A DNA stretch of 29,586 bases from JANRKG01 sp033763635 (GCA_033763635.1 JANRKG010000212.1:1-29586); one strand, 5' to 3'. Numbered from the stretch's first letter, positions 6,965-14,868 are shown. Program-made: numbers and translations. The notes: generated by a model not told the origin, from the sequence alone.

Positions 6965-7603
6965 GTGAACTACTACTTCTATCTGCATGGATTTGCCTCC
7001 AGCCCCCAATCTGCCAAGGCTCGTTACGTCGCCGATCGCTTCACTGAATTGGGTGTGGCCCTGCAAGTTCCCGACCTGAACCAGGGAGATTTCAGCCACC
7101 TGACCCTGACCCGCCAGTTACAGCAGGTGCAAGCGCTGTTTCCCCCAGAACCCGCACCCGTTGCGATCGTCGGTTCCAGCTTTGGAGGGTTAACAGCCGC
7201 CTGGTTGGGGCAACGGTATTCCCAGATCGATCGCCTGGTTCTCCTGGCTCCTGCCTTCCATTTCCTCGATCACTGGATTCCTAAATTAGGGGAAGTGCAG
7301 ATGCAACGGTGGCAACAGGAAGGCTCCCTTCCGGTCTACCACTATGGCGATCGGGCGACCCTACCCCTGGATTACGGGTTTATGGTCGATGTTCAAAAGT
7401 ACACCGAATCTGAAATTCAGCGACCCGTCCCGACCTTGATTCTGCATGGGGTACGCGATGAGGTAATTCCCATTCAAGCCAGCCGTGATTTTGCTGCTTC
7501 TCGGCCCTGGGTCCGGTTGGTGGAGTTAGACAGTGATCACGCTTTAGGGGATGCGATGCCCCCGATTTGGGAAGCGATCGTGGATCATTTTGGGATGGGA
7601 TGA
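6965..7603 (+). CDS. YqiA-like alpha/beta-hydrolase (esterase)
   Basis: A 212-residue alpha/beta-hydrolase of the YqiA/YcfP esterase type. MNYYFYLHGFASSPQSAKA is the typical N-terminus, with the oxyanion-hole HGF. The nucleophile Ser72 is in GSSFGG, Asp165 in HGVRDEVIP, and His192 in DSDHAL, completing the triad. No signal peptide, so cytoplasmic. The start is GTG 6965 because the conserved N-terminus begins there; no strong ribosome binding site is visible. Natural ester substrate unknown. Convergent with the lipid kinase gene across a 58-bp spacer that holds heptamer repeats. Confidence 0.85.
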   Translation: MNYYFYLHGFASSPQSAKARYVADRFTELGVALQVPDLNQGDFSHLTLTRQLQQVQALFPPEPAPVAIVGSSFGGLTAAWLGQRYSQIDRLVLLAPAFHFLDHWIPKLGEVQMQRWQQEGSLPVYHYGDRATLPLDYGFMVDVQKYTESEIQRPVPTLILHGVRDEVIPIQASRDFAASRPWVRLVELDSDHALGDAMPPIWEAIVDHFGMG

Positions 7604-7633
7604 GGGTCTGAAAGCAACAACGAACCAATCAAT

Positions 7634-7660
7634 CCTGCCCTTTGCCCTCTGCCTTCCCTC
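7634..7660. repeat. Heptamer (STRR-like) repeat tract between convergent genes
   Basis: CCTGCCC, TTTGCCC, TCTGCC and TTCCCTC follow one another here, the same degenerate family as at 4089-4151 and 17013-17030. It fills most of the spacer between the esterase and lipid kinase stops. Confidence 0.5.
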
Positions 7661-7661
7661 A

Positions 7662-8534
7662 TTACCTCGGAGTCAAAACCGATAAAGCCTGAGGAATGAG
7701 GCGGAAATGTCCTGGAGTTTGAGTTGTCAGTTCTCCGTCTGTGTTGATCCAGTGAGGAGAGGTTGTTACAACCCGAAATTCCTTTCCCTGGAGCGATCGA
7801 ACGTTAGACCAGTGAATATGTGTTCCCCGCCGCATGTCAGGTATGAGCGCTAACATCTGCCACCAATGCTGAATTTCCAGGCTGTACAGGTCTAAGCGCT
7901 GGTCGTCGATCGTCGCATCCTCTGCCACTGCCATCCCCCCCCCATAGTAACGACCATTTCCCACGGCAATCTGAATCGTTTTGGATCGCAAAGACTGATC
8001 CTGGCAGTGGATCTCTGCTGAGAAAGGGCGGGATTGCCAGAGAACCTGAAAGGCCGTGAACGCATAGGCGATAACCCCCCAACGGCGTTTCAAACCCCGA
8101 TCGAGTTGGCGAGTAATTTGGACACTCAATCCCAAACTGGCGACATTGAAAAAGTAGTGTCCATTGACCCAACCGAGATCAATTTTTCGTACACTTCCGG
8201 TGGCTGCAACCTGACAGGCTGCCGGAAGAGTCATCGGGATTTTCAAGGTGCGGGCCAGGTCATTCGCAGTCCCCAGCGGCAGAATTCCCAGCGGTAGCCC
8301 TGTTTCCACCAGACCCGTGATCGCCGCGTTTAACGTCCCATCCCCACCCCCAATAATCACCCGATCTACCTGATCGTGATACCTGCGAATCAGATCCGAG
8401 AGGGATTGTCCCCGTGTTGGGGTAATGGGCAAGATATCTAATCCCAGATTTCGCAACTCAGAAACCACACGAGACTCTTCCTGATGCCCCTTGCGGGAGT
8501 GGCGATTGATCAAGAGAAGGGCAGGTTTATTCAC
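7662..8534 (-). CDS. YegS/BmrU-like lipid (diacylglycerol-type) kinase
   Basis: About 290 residues of the diacylglycerol kinase catalytic family that includes YegS and DgkB. The nucleotide-binding signature GGGDGTLN is at 62-69 and the conserved PLGTANDLAR at 86-95. The all-beta C-terminal lipid-binding domain follows, with VGNGRYYGGG and DDQRLDLY. It is expected to phosphorylate a membrane lipid such as diacylglycerol. GTG 8534 is chosen because GAGG lies 8 bases upstream and the family begins at the following KPALLLINRHS; an upstream GTG at 8573 would add 13 residues. Divergent from the transglutaminase-like gene. Confidence 0.87.
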   Translation of the reverse strand: MNKPALLLINRHSRKGHQEESRVVSELRNLGLDILPITPTRGQSLSDLIRRYHDQVDRVIIGGGDGTLNAAITGLVETGLPLGILPLGTANDLARTLKIPMTLPAACQVAATGSVRKIDLGWVNGHYFFNVASLGLSVQITRQLDRGLKRRWGVIAYAFTAFQVLWQSRPFSAEIHCQDQSLRSKTIQIAVGNGRYYGGGMAVAEDATIDDQRLDLYSLEIQHWWQMLALIPDMRRGTHIHWSNVRSLQGKEFRVVTTSPHWINTDGELTTQTPGHFRLIPQALSVLTPR

Positions 8535-8699
8535 AGCTTTTGCCTCGATCACATGATGAGAAACGAGAGACACTTCATTGGAACATTTTTACGGGTTCCC
8601 ATCTATGTTATTTCTCAACCACGGATACACTTCTAATTAAAAACTTGTGATTATCATAGGGAAGCATTTAGCAGAACTGCCCTGAGGGTGCCGATCGCC

Positions 8700-10400
8700 A
8701 TGATGACCCAACACTCCACTGTCCTTTCCCAAACACAGCCGTCCTGGTTGCAAACCATCAGACCGATCGGAGCTTATAAACTTCAGAGTCTCGTAGCCTG
8801 GGGAGATTCTTTATTGACGATCGACTCCCTCAATGGCTATCTACTCCAGGTGAAGCCAGGAAGCGATAACACCACGATTTTGAATCCGCATCATACGGAG
8901 GAATTCACGGACGCAACGGGATTGGCGGTGAGTGACAATACCCTTTGGATTAGCCGAGGGGATGCAGTGTACCGCTACGTTGGATTTACGGGAGAGCCGC
9001 TGCCCGTAGAAGCCAAGGCAGAACTGTTTACAACGCTGCCCTATGCGATCGATGGAATTACCATTTGGAAATCAACTCTCTACGTCGCCTCTCAAAAATG
9101 GGGATATATCAAGGTCTGCAACACAGAGATTGATAAGGAGATTACGCGCTTTCGGTCTCCGGGCATCGGTCCCGAAAATCTCACAGTCCGAAACGAAGAA
9201 CTTTGGGTTTGCGATCAGCTTGAACAAACGGTTTACTGTCTGGACCGAGCGACGGGGGAAGTGCAATTCAGTGTCTTGACTCCCTTTGCCTGTCCCACCG
9301 GATTAGCCTTCTACCCTGATCCCGATCGAGCCGCCACCCTCTACGTCACCTATGCCGAAGAGGAAGCCTACGTGCGGGATAACCCCAATATCGACCCGCC
9401 CTACGAGTTAGCTTATCGCGATCGTACCCTCATCCATCCACTGTACTTCTACCACAACCCGGAAGAGCGGTATGCCCTCTCCAATGGTTACCTGATTGAA
9501 ATTTCCTATGTGGAGGAGTTGTCTCCTCTGGATGAGATGGAAATTAAGGATGTGGAATGGCGGATTGCCCTCCCTTCGGAAACTCCCCGTCAAAAAATCC
9601 GGTCGGTGGAGGCGATCGGCGTTCCCTTTACAGAGGAAATTCAAGATGGGCAACGAGTTGCGGTCTTCAAATTCCCAAGCCTGAACTCCCAGGAGCGTCA
9701 CCTGTTTGGTTGGAAGGCACTGCTGGAAGTCTGGAGTATCAAATACCTCATCAAGCCGCGTGACGTAGAGAAATCCCCAGAATTGCCTACCGATTTTGAG
9801 CGGTATCTCGTAGACAATGATGAACTGGCAATGGATTTGCCCGTGATTCGGCAAGCAGCCAGGGAGGCGATCGGTACTGAAACGAACCTGCTTCGCAAGA
9901 TGCTGAAAATTCGCAATTATGTCTACGATCGCCTTTCCTACAGCATCAAACCCCACATTGATACCCCTGACGTGGCGCTGGAACGGGGCACGGGTTCCTG
10001 TGGTGAGTATCTGGGCTTACTGCTCGCCCTTTCACGGTTAAATGGGATTGCTTGCCGTACCGTCGGTCGGTACAAGTGCCCGAAGTTTCCCGATCGCCCC
10101 TTTGTAATTCAAGAACCCGAATTTAATCATGTCTGGCTTGAGTTCTATGCTCCCGGTTATGGCTGGTTGCCAATGGAATCAAATCCTGACGACATCATTG
10201 ATAATGGTCCCTATCCGACCCGCTTTTTCATGGGCCTCAGTTGGTATCACACGGAAATTGGCAAGGGAATTAGTTTTCAAAAGCTGAAGTTTGCGGATCA
10301 AGAAAATCAGGGGGTTTCGATCGGGGATCTCTCCCTGAATCACATTCGCTACAAGATTTTGGAGGAATTGCGCCCAGATGGACACACTACGCCCGTCTGA
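8700..10400 (+). CDS. Beta-propeller plus transglutaminase-like domain protein
   Basis: A 566-residue, apparently cytoplasmic protein. Residues about 25-215 contain blade-like repeats (DSLNGYLLQV, TGLAVSDNTLWISRGDAVYRY, LTVRNEELWVCDQLEQTVYCLDRATGE) as in NHL/YncE-type propellers. From about 385 to 500 lies a transglutaminase-like (papain-fold) domain: Cys434 in TGSCGEY, His477 in FNHVWLE, and a third residue in WLPMESNPDD. Where many relatives have Asp after WxPx, this one has Glu493. Such domains act as peptidases or amide-transferring enzymes; the substrate is unknown. ATG 8700 is chosen over GTG 8688, which sits on the GAGGG site. The 3' end overlaps the start of a decayed ABM gene by 23 bp. 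Confidence 0.8.
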   Translation: MMTQHSTVLSQTQPSWLQTIRPIGAYKLQSLVAWGDSLLTIDSLNGYLLQVKPGSDNTTILNPHHTEEFTDATGLAVSDNTLWISRGDAVYRYVGFTGEPLPVEAKAELFTTLPYAIDGITIWKSTLYVASQKWGYIKVCNTEIDKEITRFRSPGIGPENLTVRNEELWVCDQLEQTVYCLDRATGEVQFSVLTPFACPTGLAFYPDPDRAATLYVTYAEEEAYVRDNPNIDPPYELAYRDRTLIHPLYFYHNPEERYALSNGYLIEISYVEELSPLDEMEIKDVEWRIALPSETPRQKIRSVEAIGVPFTEEIQDGQRVAVFKFPSLNSQERHLFGWKALLEVWSIKYLIKPRDVEKSPELPTDFERYLVDNDELAMDLPVIRQAAREAIGTETNLLRKMLKIRNYVYDRLSYSIKPHIDTPDVALERGTGSCGEYLGLLLALSRLNGIACRTVGRYKCPKFPDRPFVIQEPEFNHVWLEFYAPGYGWLPMESNPDDIIDNGPYPTRFFMGLSWYHTEIGKGISFQKLKFADQENQGVSIGDLSLNHIRYKILEELRPDGHTTPV

Positions 10401-10558
10401 CCCAATTACCCTGGTCATTTCAGAAGTCGTAGAACCCAGCCTTATTGAAGAGTACGAGGAGTGGACACGCGTATCCCGTGATGCCCTGGTTAACGAAGCT
10501 GCTAGAGTTCTGGCTCTATCCCTCTTTTGCAACGAAGCGATCGTCACGGCGCAAGTAA
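10378..10558 (+). pseudogene. Antibiotic-biosynthesis-monooxygenase (ABM) membrane protein, internally deleted and frameshifted
   Basis: ATG 10378, with GGAGG 13 bases upstream, begins a peptide containing DPITLVISEVVEPSLIEEY and EEWTR. This is the standard N-terminus of ABM-domain proteins that carry a C-terminal membrane part. After codon 31 (10470) the homology stops in this frame. It resumes in the +1 frame from 10469 as AYPVMPWLTKLLEFWLYP and ends at TAA 10556-10558, which matches the usual final transmembrane segment of the same family (VMPxLTRLxxxWLYP). Roughly 130 central residues are missing compared with intact homologues of about 190. The end overlaps the convergent PhzF gene by 15 bp. 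It was probably co-translated with the transglutaminase-like gene before decay. Confidence 0.7.
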
Positions 10559-11338
10559 TTCCCCCCGCAATACCGTCACGGCCTGTCCCCCCAGCAGCAC
10601 CCGATCGCCCTGCCACCGGACCCGCACAACCCCGCCCCGCGCCGATGCCTGGTACGCCAGCAATTCTGTCTTGCCCAACCGATCGCCCCAGAAGGGACCG
10701 AGGCAACAATGGGCAGAACCTGTCACTGGGTCTTCGTCAATTCCTGCACCGGGGGCAAAAAATCGGGAGACAAAATCGAATTCGGGGGAATCCGAGGAAC
10801 TGGTGACAATCACGCCCCGGAGGTTCAGGGTACGCAGGAGGGAGAGGTTGGGTTGGAGCGATCGCACTACCGATTCAGAAGCCACTTCCACGAGATAATC
10901 CATTCCGTTACTTCCGACCCATTGCAGATCGACCCCCAACGCTTCCTGTAAGCCAGGGAGAGCGGGCGCAGGTTGCGGGCCTTTCGTGGGAAAATTCAGT
11001 TCGATCCACGCTTCCTGACGATCGGCAGTCAGCAAGCCGCTGCGCGTAAAGAAACGAGCTTGCTGGGTAGGTTGCAAGTACCCCGCTTCCCACAACATAT
11101 GGGCACTGGCCAGGGTGGCATGACCGCACAGATCCACCTCGACGGTGGGTGTAAACCAGCGCAGGTGAAACCCGTCCTCCTGGGGAGATAAAAAAGCTGT
11201 TTCTGATAAATTCATTTCCCGTGCCACCTTCTGCATCCACTCCGGTTCTCCAGGTTTGGCTAACACACAGACTGCGGCAGGATTCCCAGCAAAAGGTTGA
11301 TCGGTAAATGCGTCTACCTGGGTAATCGTCAATCCCAT
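10544..11338 (-). CDS. PhzF-family isomerase-like protein
   Basis: A 264-residue member of the PhzF/diaminopimelate-epimerase fold family. The start MGLTITQVDAFTDQPFAGNP is typical, and the catalytic Glu46 is in NLSETAF. CGHATLASAHML and a second-domain DEDPVTGSAHC complete the family hallmarks. Family members act as isomerases in secondary metabolism or are uncharacterised; no phenazine genes are nearby, so a role in phenazine synthesis should not be assumed. ATG 11338 is preferred, with AGGAGG 11 bases upstream, over an upstream GTG at 11365. Its 3' end overlaps the ABM remnant. Confidence 0.87.
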   Translation of the reverse strand: MGLTITQVDAFTDQPFAGNPAAVCVLAKPGEPEWMQKVAREMNLSETAFLSPQEDGFHLRWFTPTVEVDLCGHATLASAHMLWEAGYLQPTQQARFFTRSGLLTADRQEAWIELNFPTKGPQPAPALPGLQEALGVDLQWVGSNGMDYLVEVASESVVRSLQPNLSLLRTLNLRGVIVTSSSDSPEFDFVSRFFAPGAGIDEDPVTGSAHCCLGPFWGDRLGKTELLAYQASARGGVVRVRWQGDRVLLGGQAVTVLRGELLAP

Positions 11339-11436
11339 AACCCTCTCAGCCTCCTGATTCGCCACTCAATTCATTCACAACCTAGCAGCGATCGGCACCC
11401 TTGACGAGGACTGCTTCTATATGAAGTTTTTTTAAG

Positions 11437-11471
11437 TTGACCGAGATATTTTGGAAACCGTATCATATAAT
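11437..11471 (+). promoter_or_regulatory. Candidate promoter for the DUF4278 gene
   Basis: TTGACC at 11437-11442 is followed after 18 bases by TATCAT (11461-11466), which overlaps a perfect TATAAT (11466-11471). The first spacing is good for a housekeeping sigma factor; the second would be too long (23). It implies a 5' leader of about 120 nt. Confidence 0.5.
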
Positions 11472-11561
11472 ACAGATATAAACAAATCGTTCATCTCTTC
11501 CAAGACAATTCCTCTAGAAGATAAGGGAAGGGACGGAAGTAGGGACAATCCCGAAGGAACG

Positions 11562-11597
11562 CGCCTCAACTCACTCAACAAGAAACCAGAAGAGGCG
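11562..11597 (+). promoter_or_regulatory. Leader hairpin that pairs with the ribosome binding site
   Basis: CGCCTC (11562-11567) is complementary to GAGGCG (11592-11597). The GAGG within the second arm is the ribosome binding site for ATG 11602, six bases on. Folding would hide the site, suggesting translational control by temperature, a small RNA or a protein. No known riboswitch is recognised. Confidence 0.4.
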
Positions 11598-11601
11598 AAT
11601 T

Positions 11602-11937
11602 ATGCAACTCAAATATCGTGGCATTACTTACGAACAAACTTCTCCCGTCGCTGAAGTTGCACCCAGCTTAGTTGTTGGCAAGTACCGGGGACAGACCTGG
11701 CAACTTCAAACCCTGAAGCGATCGGCGACGCAACAAGAAAATATGGAACTGAAATATCGGGGAGCCACTTATCGGACAGGCTCTACGCAGGTGGCAGAAC
11801 CTCAAGTGACTTCTCAAGTTGCCCCTGCTGCTTCCGTCCTGAACCTGCTGCGTGAGCGGGCCATGCACCAGCACCAAGTTCTGAAGCATCGTCATGATGT
11901 CTTACTGAGCCGAGCGATCCAAGAAGTCGCATTCTAA
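11602..11937 (+). CDS. DUF4278 repeat protein
   Basis: A 111-residue protein with the DUF4278 motif repeated: MQLKYRGITY at 1-10, VGKYRGQTW at about 25-33, and MELKYRGATY at about 48-57. The C-terminal third is helical and rich in His and Arg (RERAMHQHQVLKHRHDVLLSR). DUF4278 is a small, cyanobacteria-typical domain of unknown function. The gene is monocistronic, with a good promoter, a long leader and a clear terminator. ATG 11602 follows GAGG at good spacing. The third repeat starts with its own ATG (11743), as if copies of a small gene had fused. Confidence 0.85.
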   Translation: MQLKYRGITYEQTSPVAEVAPSLVVGKYRGQTWQLQTLKRSATQQENMELKYRGATYRTGSTQVAEPQVTSQVAPAASVLNLLRERAMHQHQVLKHRHDVLLSRAIQEVAF

Positions 11938-12000
11938 ATCGTGAGTCTAAGGTGTTCATTTGAACCTGGGCAGGGTTAACTCCTTGTAAGCTAAGCCATT

Positions 12001-12028
12001 AGGGCACTCCTGAAAGTGCCCTTTTTTT
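12001..12028 (+). terminator. Rho-independent terminator after the DUF4278 gene
   Basis: AGGGCACT (12001-12008), loop CCTGAA, AGTGCCCT (12015-12022), then a run of T to 12028. A perfect 8-bp stem with a T tract. Confidence 0.92.
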
Positions 12029-12049
12029 GTGCATATTGGTTATTGACGG

Positions 12050-12065
12050 GGCAGGTTAACCTGCC
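12050..12065. promoter_or_regulatory. 16-bp perfect palindrome upstream of the DUF58 gene
   Basis: GGCAGGTTAACCTGCC is fully self-complementary. It begins one base after a TTGACG (12043-12048) that could serve as a -35 box, and lies 33 bp before ATG 12098. This is the geometry of an operator bound by a dimeric regulator. The regulator is unknown, and the -10 box is weak. Confidence 0.4.
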
Positions 12066-12097
12066 ATCATGGAGATCACCGCACTGGGAGAACCCTT

Positions 12098-13255
12098 ATG
12101 AATCCGGTTGAGCGGATGACTGTTTGGTTAGAGCGTCACTGGGCCACCCCTTCCTATGGAGGCTGGTTACTAGCCTTTCTGTCAGCCTTTTTCTTTGGGG
12201 CCGCGACGAATACGATGGCGGGCTGGCTCTATGTGATGAGTGGAGTGATTGCTGCCCTTTTGCTTGTGTCTGCGATCGTACCCGGACGCACCTTACGCCA
12301 ACTCCGGATTAGCCGTTCTCCGATCGCCCCCGTTAGTACAGGCGATCCTCTCCTCATTGAAGTTCAGGTCGAAAATCCCACATCCCGCGCGAAACCCTTG
12401 ATCCAGATTCAGGATCAGTTGCCGAAATCCCTGGCGAAAGAACCTGTACAGACATCCATTGAATTCATTCCTCCCCGCACGACCCATCAATGGCTCTACC
12501 GCCAACCCACCTTAAAGCGAGGGGTCTACCGCTGGCAAAACCTGGAATTGAGAACGGGAAATCCCTTTGGTCTATTTTGGAGCCGTCGCGATCGGGATGT
12601 CAAAGCAAAGGCGATCGTCTACCCAACCGTTCTTCCCCTTAACAGTTGCCCATTGGTCGATGAAATTGGGCGCGAAGAAGATCCCCGCTTCCCCAGTGCA
12701 ATTCGTTCCCAGACCTCAACGGAAGGTTTAACACGGGCCTTGCGTCCTTACCGTTGGGGTGATCCAACCCGTTTAATCCACTGGCGCACCAGTGCCCGTT
12801 ATGGGGAGTTGCGGGTTCGGGAACTGGAGGTGTTCACGGGAGGTCAGGAGTTGGTGATCGCCCTGGACAGCGCGGCATCCTGGAATCTTGATTACTTTGA
12901 GCAGGCTGTCATTGCAGCCGTTTCCCTTTACTTCTATAGCTTGCGGCAACGGCAAAGTGTGCAGGTTTGGACGGCAGGAACCGATCTTTTGAGGGGCGAT
13001 CGGCAGGTGTTAGAAGCTTTAGCGGAAACCCAGGCTAAGGAACCTCTGAAAGCAGACCTCCCTCCTGACCTTCCCCTGATCTGGCTGACGCAAAACTCCA
13101 CCAGCCTGACCACGCTGCCAACGGGAAGCCGCTGGGCTTTGTGGCCAACGATCGCCCCTTCCTCTGCAACTCCTGGCGATCCCATCGCGAGTCGGGGTCT
13201 CATCGTCATCCCAGATGCCCCCCTGCAACCCCAATTACAAGGGCCTTTACAGTAA
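12098..13255 (+). CDS. DUF58 membrane protein
   Basis: A 385-residue protein with two N-terminal transmembrane helices (about residues 20-62), then an extracytoplasmic-type beta region and the DUF58 core. The hallmark segment, roughly residues 208-242, reads EGLTRALRPYRWGDPTRLIHW followed by RTSARYGELRVRELE. DUF58 proteins usually sit beside MoxR ATPases and transglutaminase-domain membrane proteins. No moxR gene is adjacent here, although a transglutaminase-like gene lies about 1.7 kb upstream. A VWA-like fold may follow (LVIALDSAASWNL). Molecular function not established. Start ATG 12098; no strong ribosome binding site (GGGAGAA at some distance). Confidence 0.87.
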   Translation: MNPVERMTVWLERHWATPSYGGWLLAFLSAFFFGAATNTMAGWLYVMSGVIAALLLVSAIVPGRTLRQLRISRSPIAPVSTGDPLLIEVQVENPTSRAKPLIQIQDQLPKSLAKEPVQTSIEFIPPRTTHQWLYRQPTLKRGVYRWQNLELRTGNPFGLFWSRRDRDVKAKAIVYPTVLPLNSCPLVDEIGREEDPRFPSAIRSQTSTEGLTRALRPYRWGDPTRLIHWRTSARYGELRVRELEVFTGGQELVIALDSAASWNLDYFEQAVIAAVSLYFYSLRQRQSVQVWTAGTDLLRGDRQVLEALAETQAKEPLKADLPPDLPLIWLTQNSTSLTTLPTGSRWALWPTIAPSSATPGDPIASRGLIVIPDAPLQPQLQGPLQ

Positions 13256-13355
13256 ACAACCCTTCCCGCTTTTCTAGCGGTGATTGCCTCCCTATCCCTT
13301 CAACCCTGGAAAGCGACAGGCTAAAATGGCTGAATCCTTTCTTTTGGAATTCGCC

Positions 13356-13718
13356 ATGAACACCTCCGACCGCGAAGCATGGGCTAGTGAGAAAAACCTG
13401 GAAATGATGCGGAGTTTTTCTGAGAGCTACGCGAAACGGACAGACACTTACTTTTGTGCTGATTTATCGGTCACGGCTGTCGTGATTGAAGGGCTTGCCA
13501 AGCACAAAGACAAATTCGGTTCTCCCCTCTGCCCCTGTCGCCACTACGAAGATAAGGAAGCCGAGGTGAATGCAGCTTACTGGAACTGCCCCTGTGTGCC
13601 CATGCGAGAACGCAAAGTTTGCCATTGCATGCTTTTTTTAACCCCCGATAGTGGATTCGCTGGGCCAGCCCAGGAAATTTCCCTGGAAGAAGTCAAAGCC
13701 GCCCGCCATTCCCACTAA
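13356..13718 (+). CDS. ftrC: Ferredoxin:thioredoxin reductase catalytic (beta) chain
   Basis: A 120-residue catalytic subunit that passes electrons from photosynthetically reduced ferredoxin to thioredoxin through a [4Fe-4S] cluster and an adjacent disulfide. Conserved cysteines are at 59, 61, 78, 80, 89 and 91, in CPCRHYEDKE, NCPCVPMRERKVCHCMLFL. By alignment to the known Synechocystis enzyme, Cys59, 78, 80 and 89 should bind the cluster and Cys61 and Cys91 form the redox disulfide. A seventh Cys is at 34. ATG 13356 gives the usual length; an in-frame ATG at 13326 would add 10 residues. The variable (alpha) chain is not encoded in this window. Confidence 0.95.
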   Translation: MNTSDREAWASEKNLEMMRSFSESYAKRTDTYFCADLSVTAVVIEGLAKHKDKFGSPLCPCRHYEDKEAEVNAAYWNCPCVPMRERKVCHCMLFLTPDSGFAGPAQEISLEEVKAARHSH

Positions 13719-13754
13719 CCCCCCTATCCCACCCCAAATTCCCCAGCAATCTCC

Positions 13755-14162
13755 ATGACCACTCCATCCATTCCTGATGAGTTCTGGCAAGGCATTGAAC
13801 AATTTAACCAACACCAGTTCTATGCCTGTCACGACACGCTAGAGGCGCTCTGGATGGAAGCGGGTGAACCCGATCGCACCTTCTACCAGGGAATTTTGCA
13901 AATTGCTGTCGCCCTTTACCACCTACATCAACAAAATTGGCGGGGCGCTGTCGTGTTACTGGGGGAAGGTAGCAACCGTTTGCGACGGTATGAGCCTGAT
14001 TTTTTTGATGTGGATGTCGAACAGTTGGTAACAGACAGCTATGATCTGCTGACCCACCTGCAAGAAATTGGACCCGAAAAAGTCGCTGACCTGTTGAACA
14101 ATTCCCCGTCTCTGCCGACGATCGCCCTTCTCTCTTCTCCCTCGTCTTCCCCTTCTTCCTGA
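13755..14162 (+). CDS. DUF309 domain protein
   Basis: A 135-residue helical protein. The DUF309 signature spans about residues 10-80: FNQHQFYACHDTLEALWMEA, then DRTFYQGILQIAVALYHL and NWRGAVVLLGEGSNRLRRY. The conserved His, Asp and Glu of the first block could form a metal or catalytic site, but no activity is established. The C-terminus is a Ser/Pro tail. It follows ftrC by 36 bp and may be co-transcribed. Confidence 0.85.
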   Translation: MTTPSIPDEFWQGIEQFNQHQFYACHDTLEALWMEAGEPDRTFYQGILQIAVALYHLHQQNWRGAVVLLGEGSNRLRRYEPDFFDVDVEQLVTDSYDLLTHLQEIGPEKVADLLNNSPSLPTIALLSSPSSSPSS

Positions 14163-14294
14163 GTCCTGCTACCAGGGAAGCTGAATCCTCGGACACAGGC
14201 TATTATGAAACTCTGAGAGGAGAGTTACGTCCGATCTCCCTGAACCCTGAACGGATCGCCAACCTTTCCGGGACTGCTAATATCGGGTGAAATC

Positions 14295-14828
14295 ATGTCG
14301 GGTAAAATCATGTCGCGTGTAACAGCACAGTGGGTAACATCCCAGTGGCCTCGTAAGGCTTTCGTTCGTTTAGGTGTGGCTCTAGCTGCACCGATCGTTT
14401 TAGCGATCGGTGGTTTGATGCTGACTCGACCCCATTTTGCAGAAGCCCAATCGGGGGGGGGACGGGTGTTGACACTGCGAGCAGATGTGCAGGAAGCGAA
14501 TGCAAAGACAGGGGTTGTTACGGCACGAGGGAACGTGCAGATTAACTATCCAGCCCGCCAAATCCAGGCAACCGCAGCCCAGGCCCAATACTTCAGTCGC
14601 GAACGGCGCATTGTTCTCACAGGCAATGTCTATGTCTTGCAACAGGGCAACAGTATGCGGGGCGAAACGATTACCTATCTCATTGATGAAGGGCGGTTCG
14701 TGGCGCTTCCCGATACGAATCGGCAAGTCGAGTCTACTTATCTGGTTACAGATCCCGATGCAATTCCCTCATCATCCCCGAACCCCGGTCCCCCTCCCTT
14801 CCCTTCCAACACTGGGGCCACCCGTTAA
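14295..14828 (+). CDS. lptA: LptA/OstA-like periplasmic lipid-transport protein
   Basis: A 177-residue exported protein. A signal anchor or signal peptide covers about residues 22-51 and ends near HFAEA. The mature part (about 58-155) is an OstA/LptA beta-jellyroll repeat: LRADVQEANAKTGVVTARGN, QIQATAAQAQYF, RIVLTGNVYVLQQGNSMRGE and ITYLIDEGRF. The tail is rich in Ser and Pro. LptA forms the periplasmic bridge carrying lipopolysaccharide to the outer membrane. The lptB and LptF/G genes follow directly, which supports the call. The start region is a tandem 15-nt duplication with two in-frame ATGs (14295 and 14310), and either could be used. Confidence 0.8.
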   Translation: MSGKIMSRVTAQWVTSQWPRKAFVRLGVALAAPIVLAIGGLMLTRPHFAEAQSGGGRVLTLRADVQEANAKTGVVTARGNVQINYPARQIQATAAQAQYFSRERRIVLTGNVYVLQQGNSMRGETITYLIDEGRFVALPDTNRQVESTYLVTDPDAIPSSSPNPGPPPFPSNTGATR

Positions 14829-14868
14829 TCTTGCCTTTTCGTACTAATTCACTCCCCTCCCTATCTCA

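Noticed and set aside
10378..10806. A 142-codon plus-strand frame with a Pro/Arg-rich C-terminal half
   Set aside because: Only the first 31 codons have family resemblance (ABM). The rest is the antisense of the well-supported PhzF gene, so it is treated as a pseudogene ending at 10558.
11451..11654. A 67-codon frame from the DUF4278 leader
   Set aside because: It begins at a non-ATG codon between the candidate -35 and -10 boxes, overlaps the real gene in another frame and crosses the leader hairpin.
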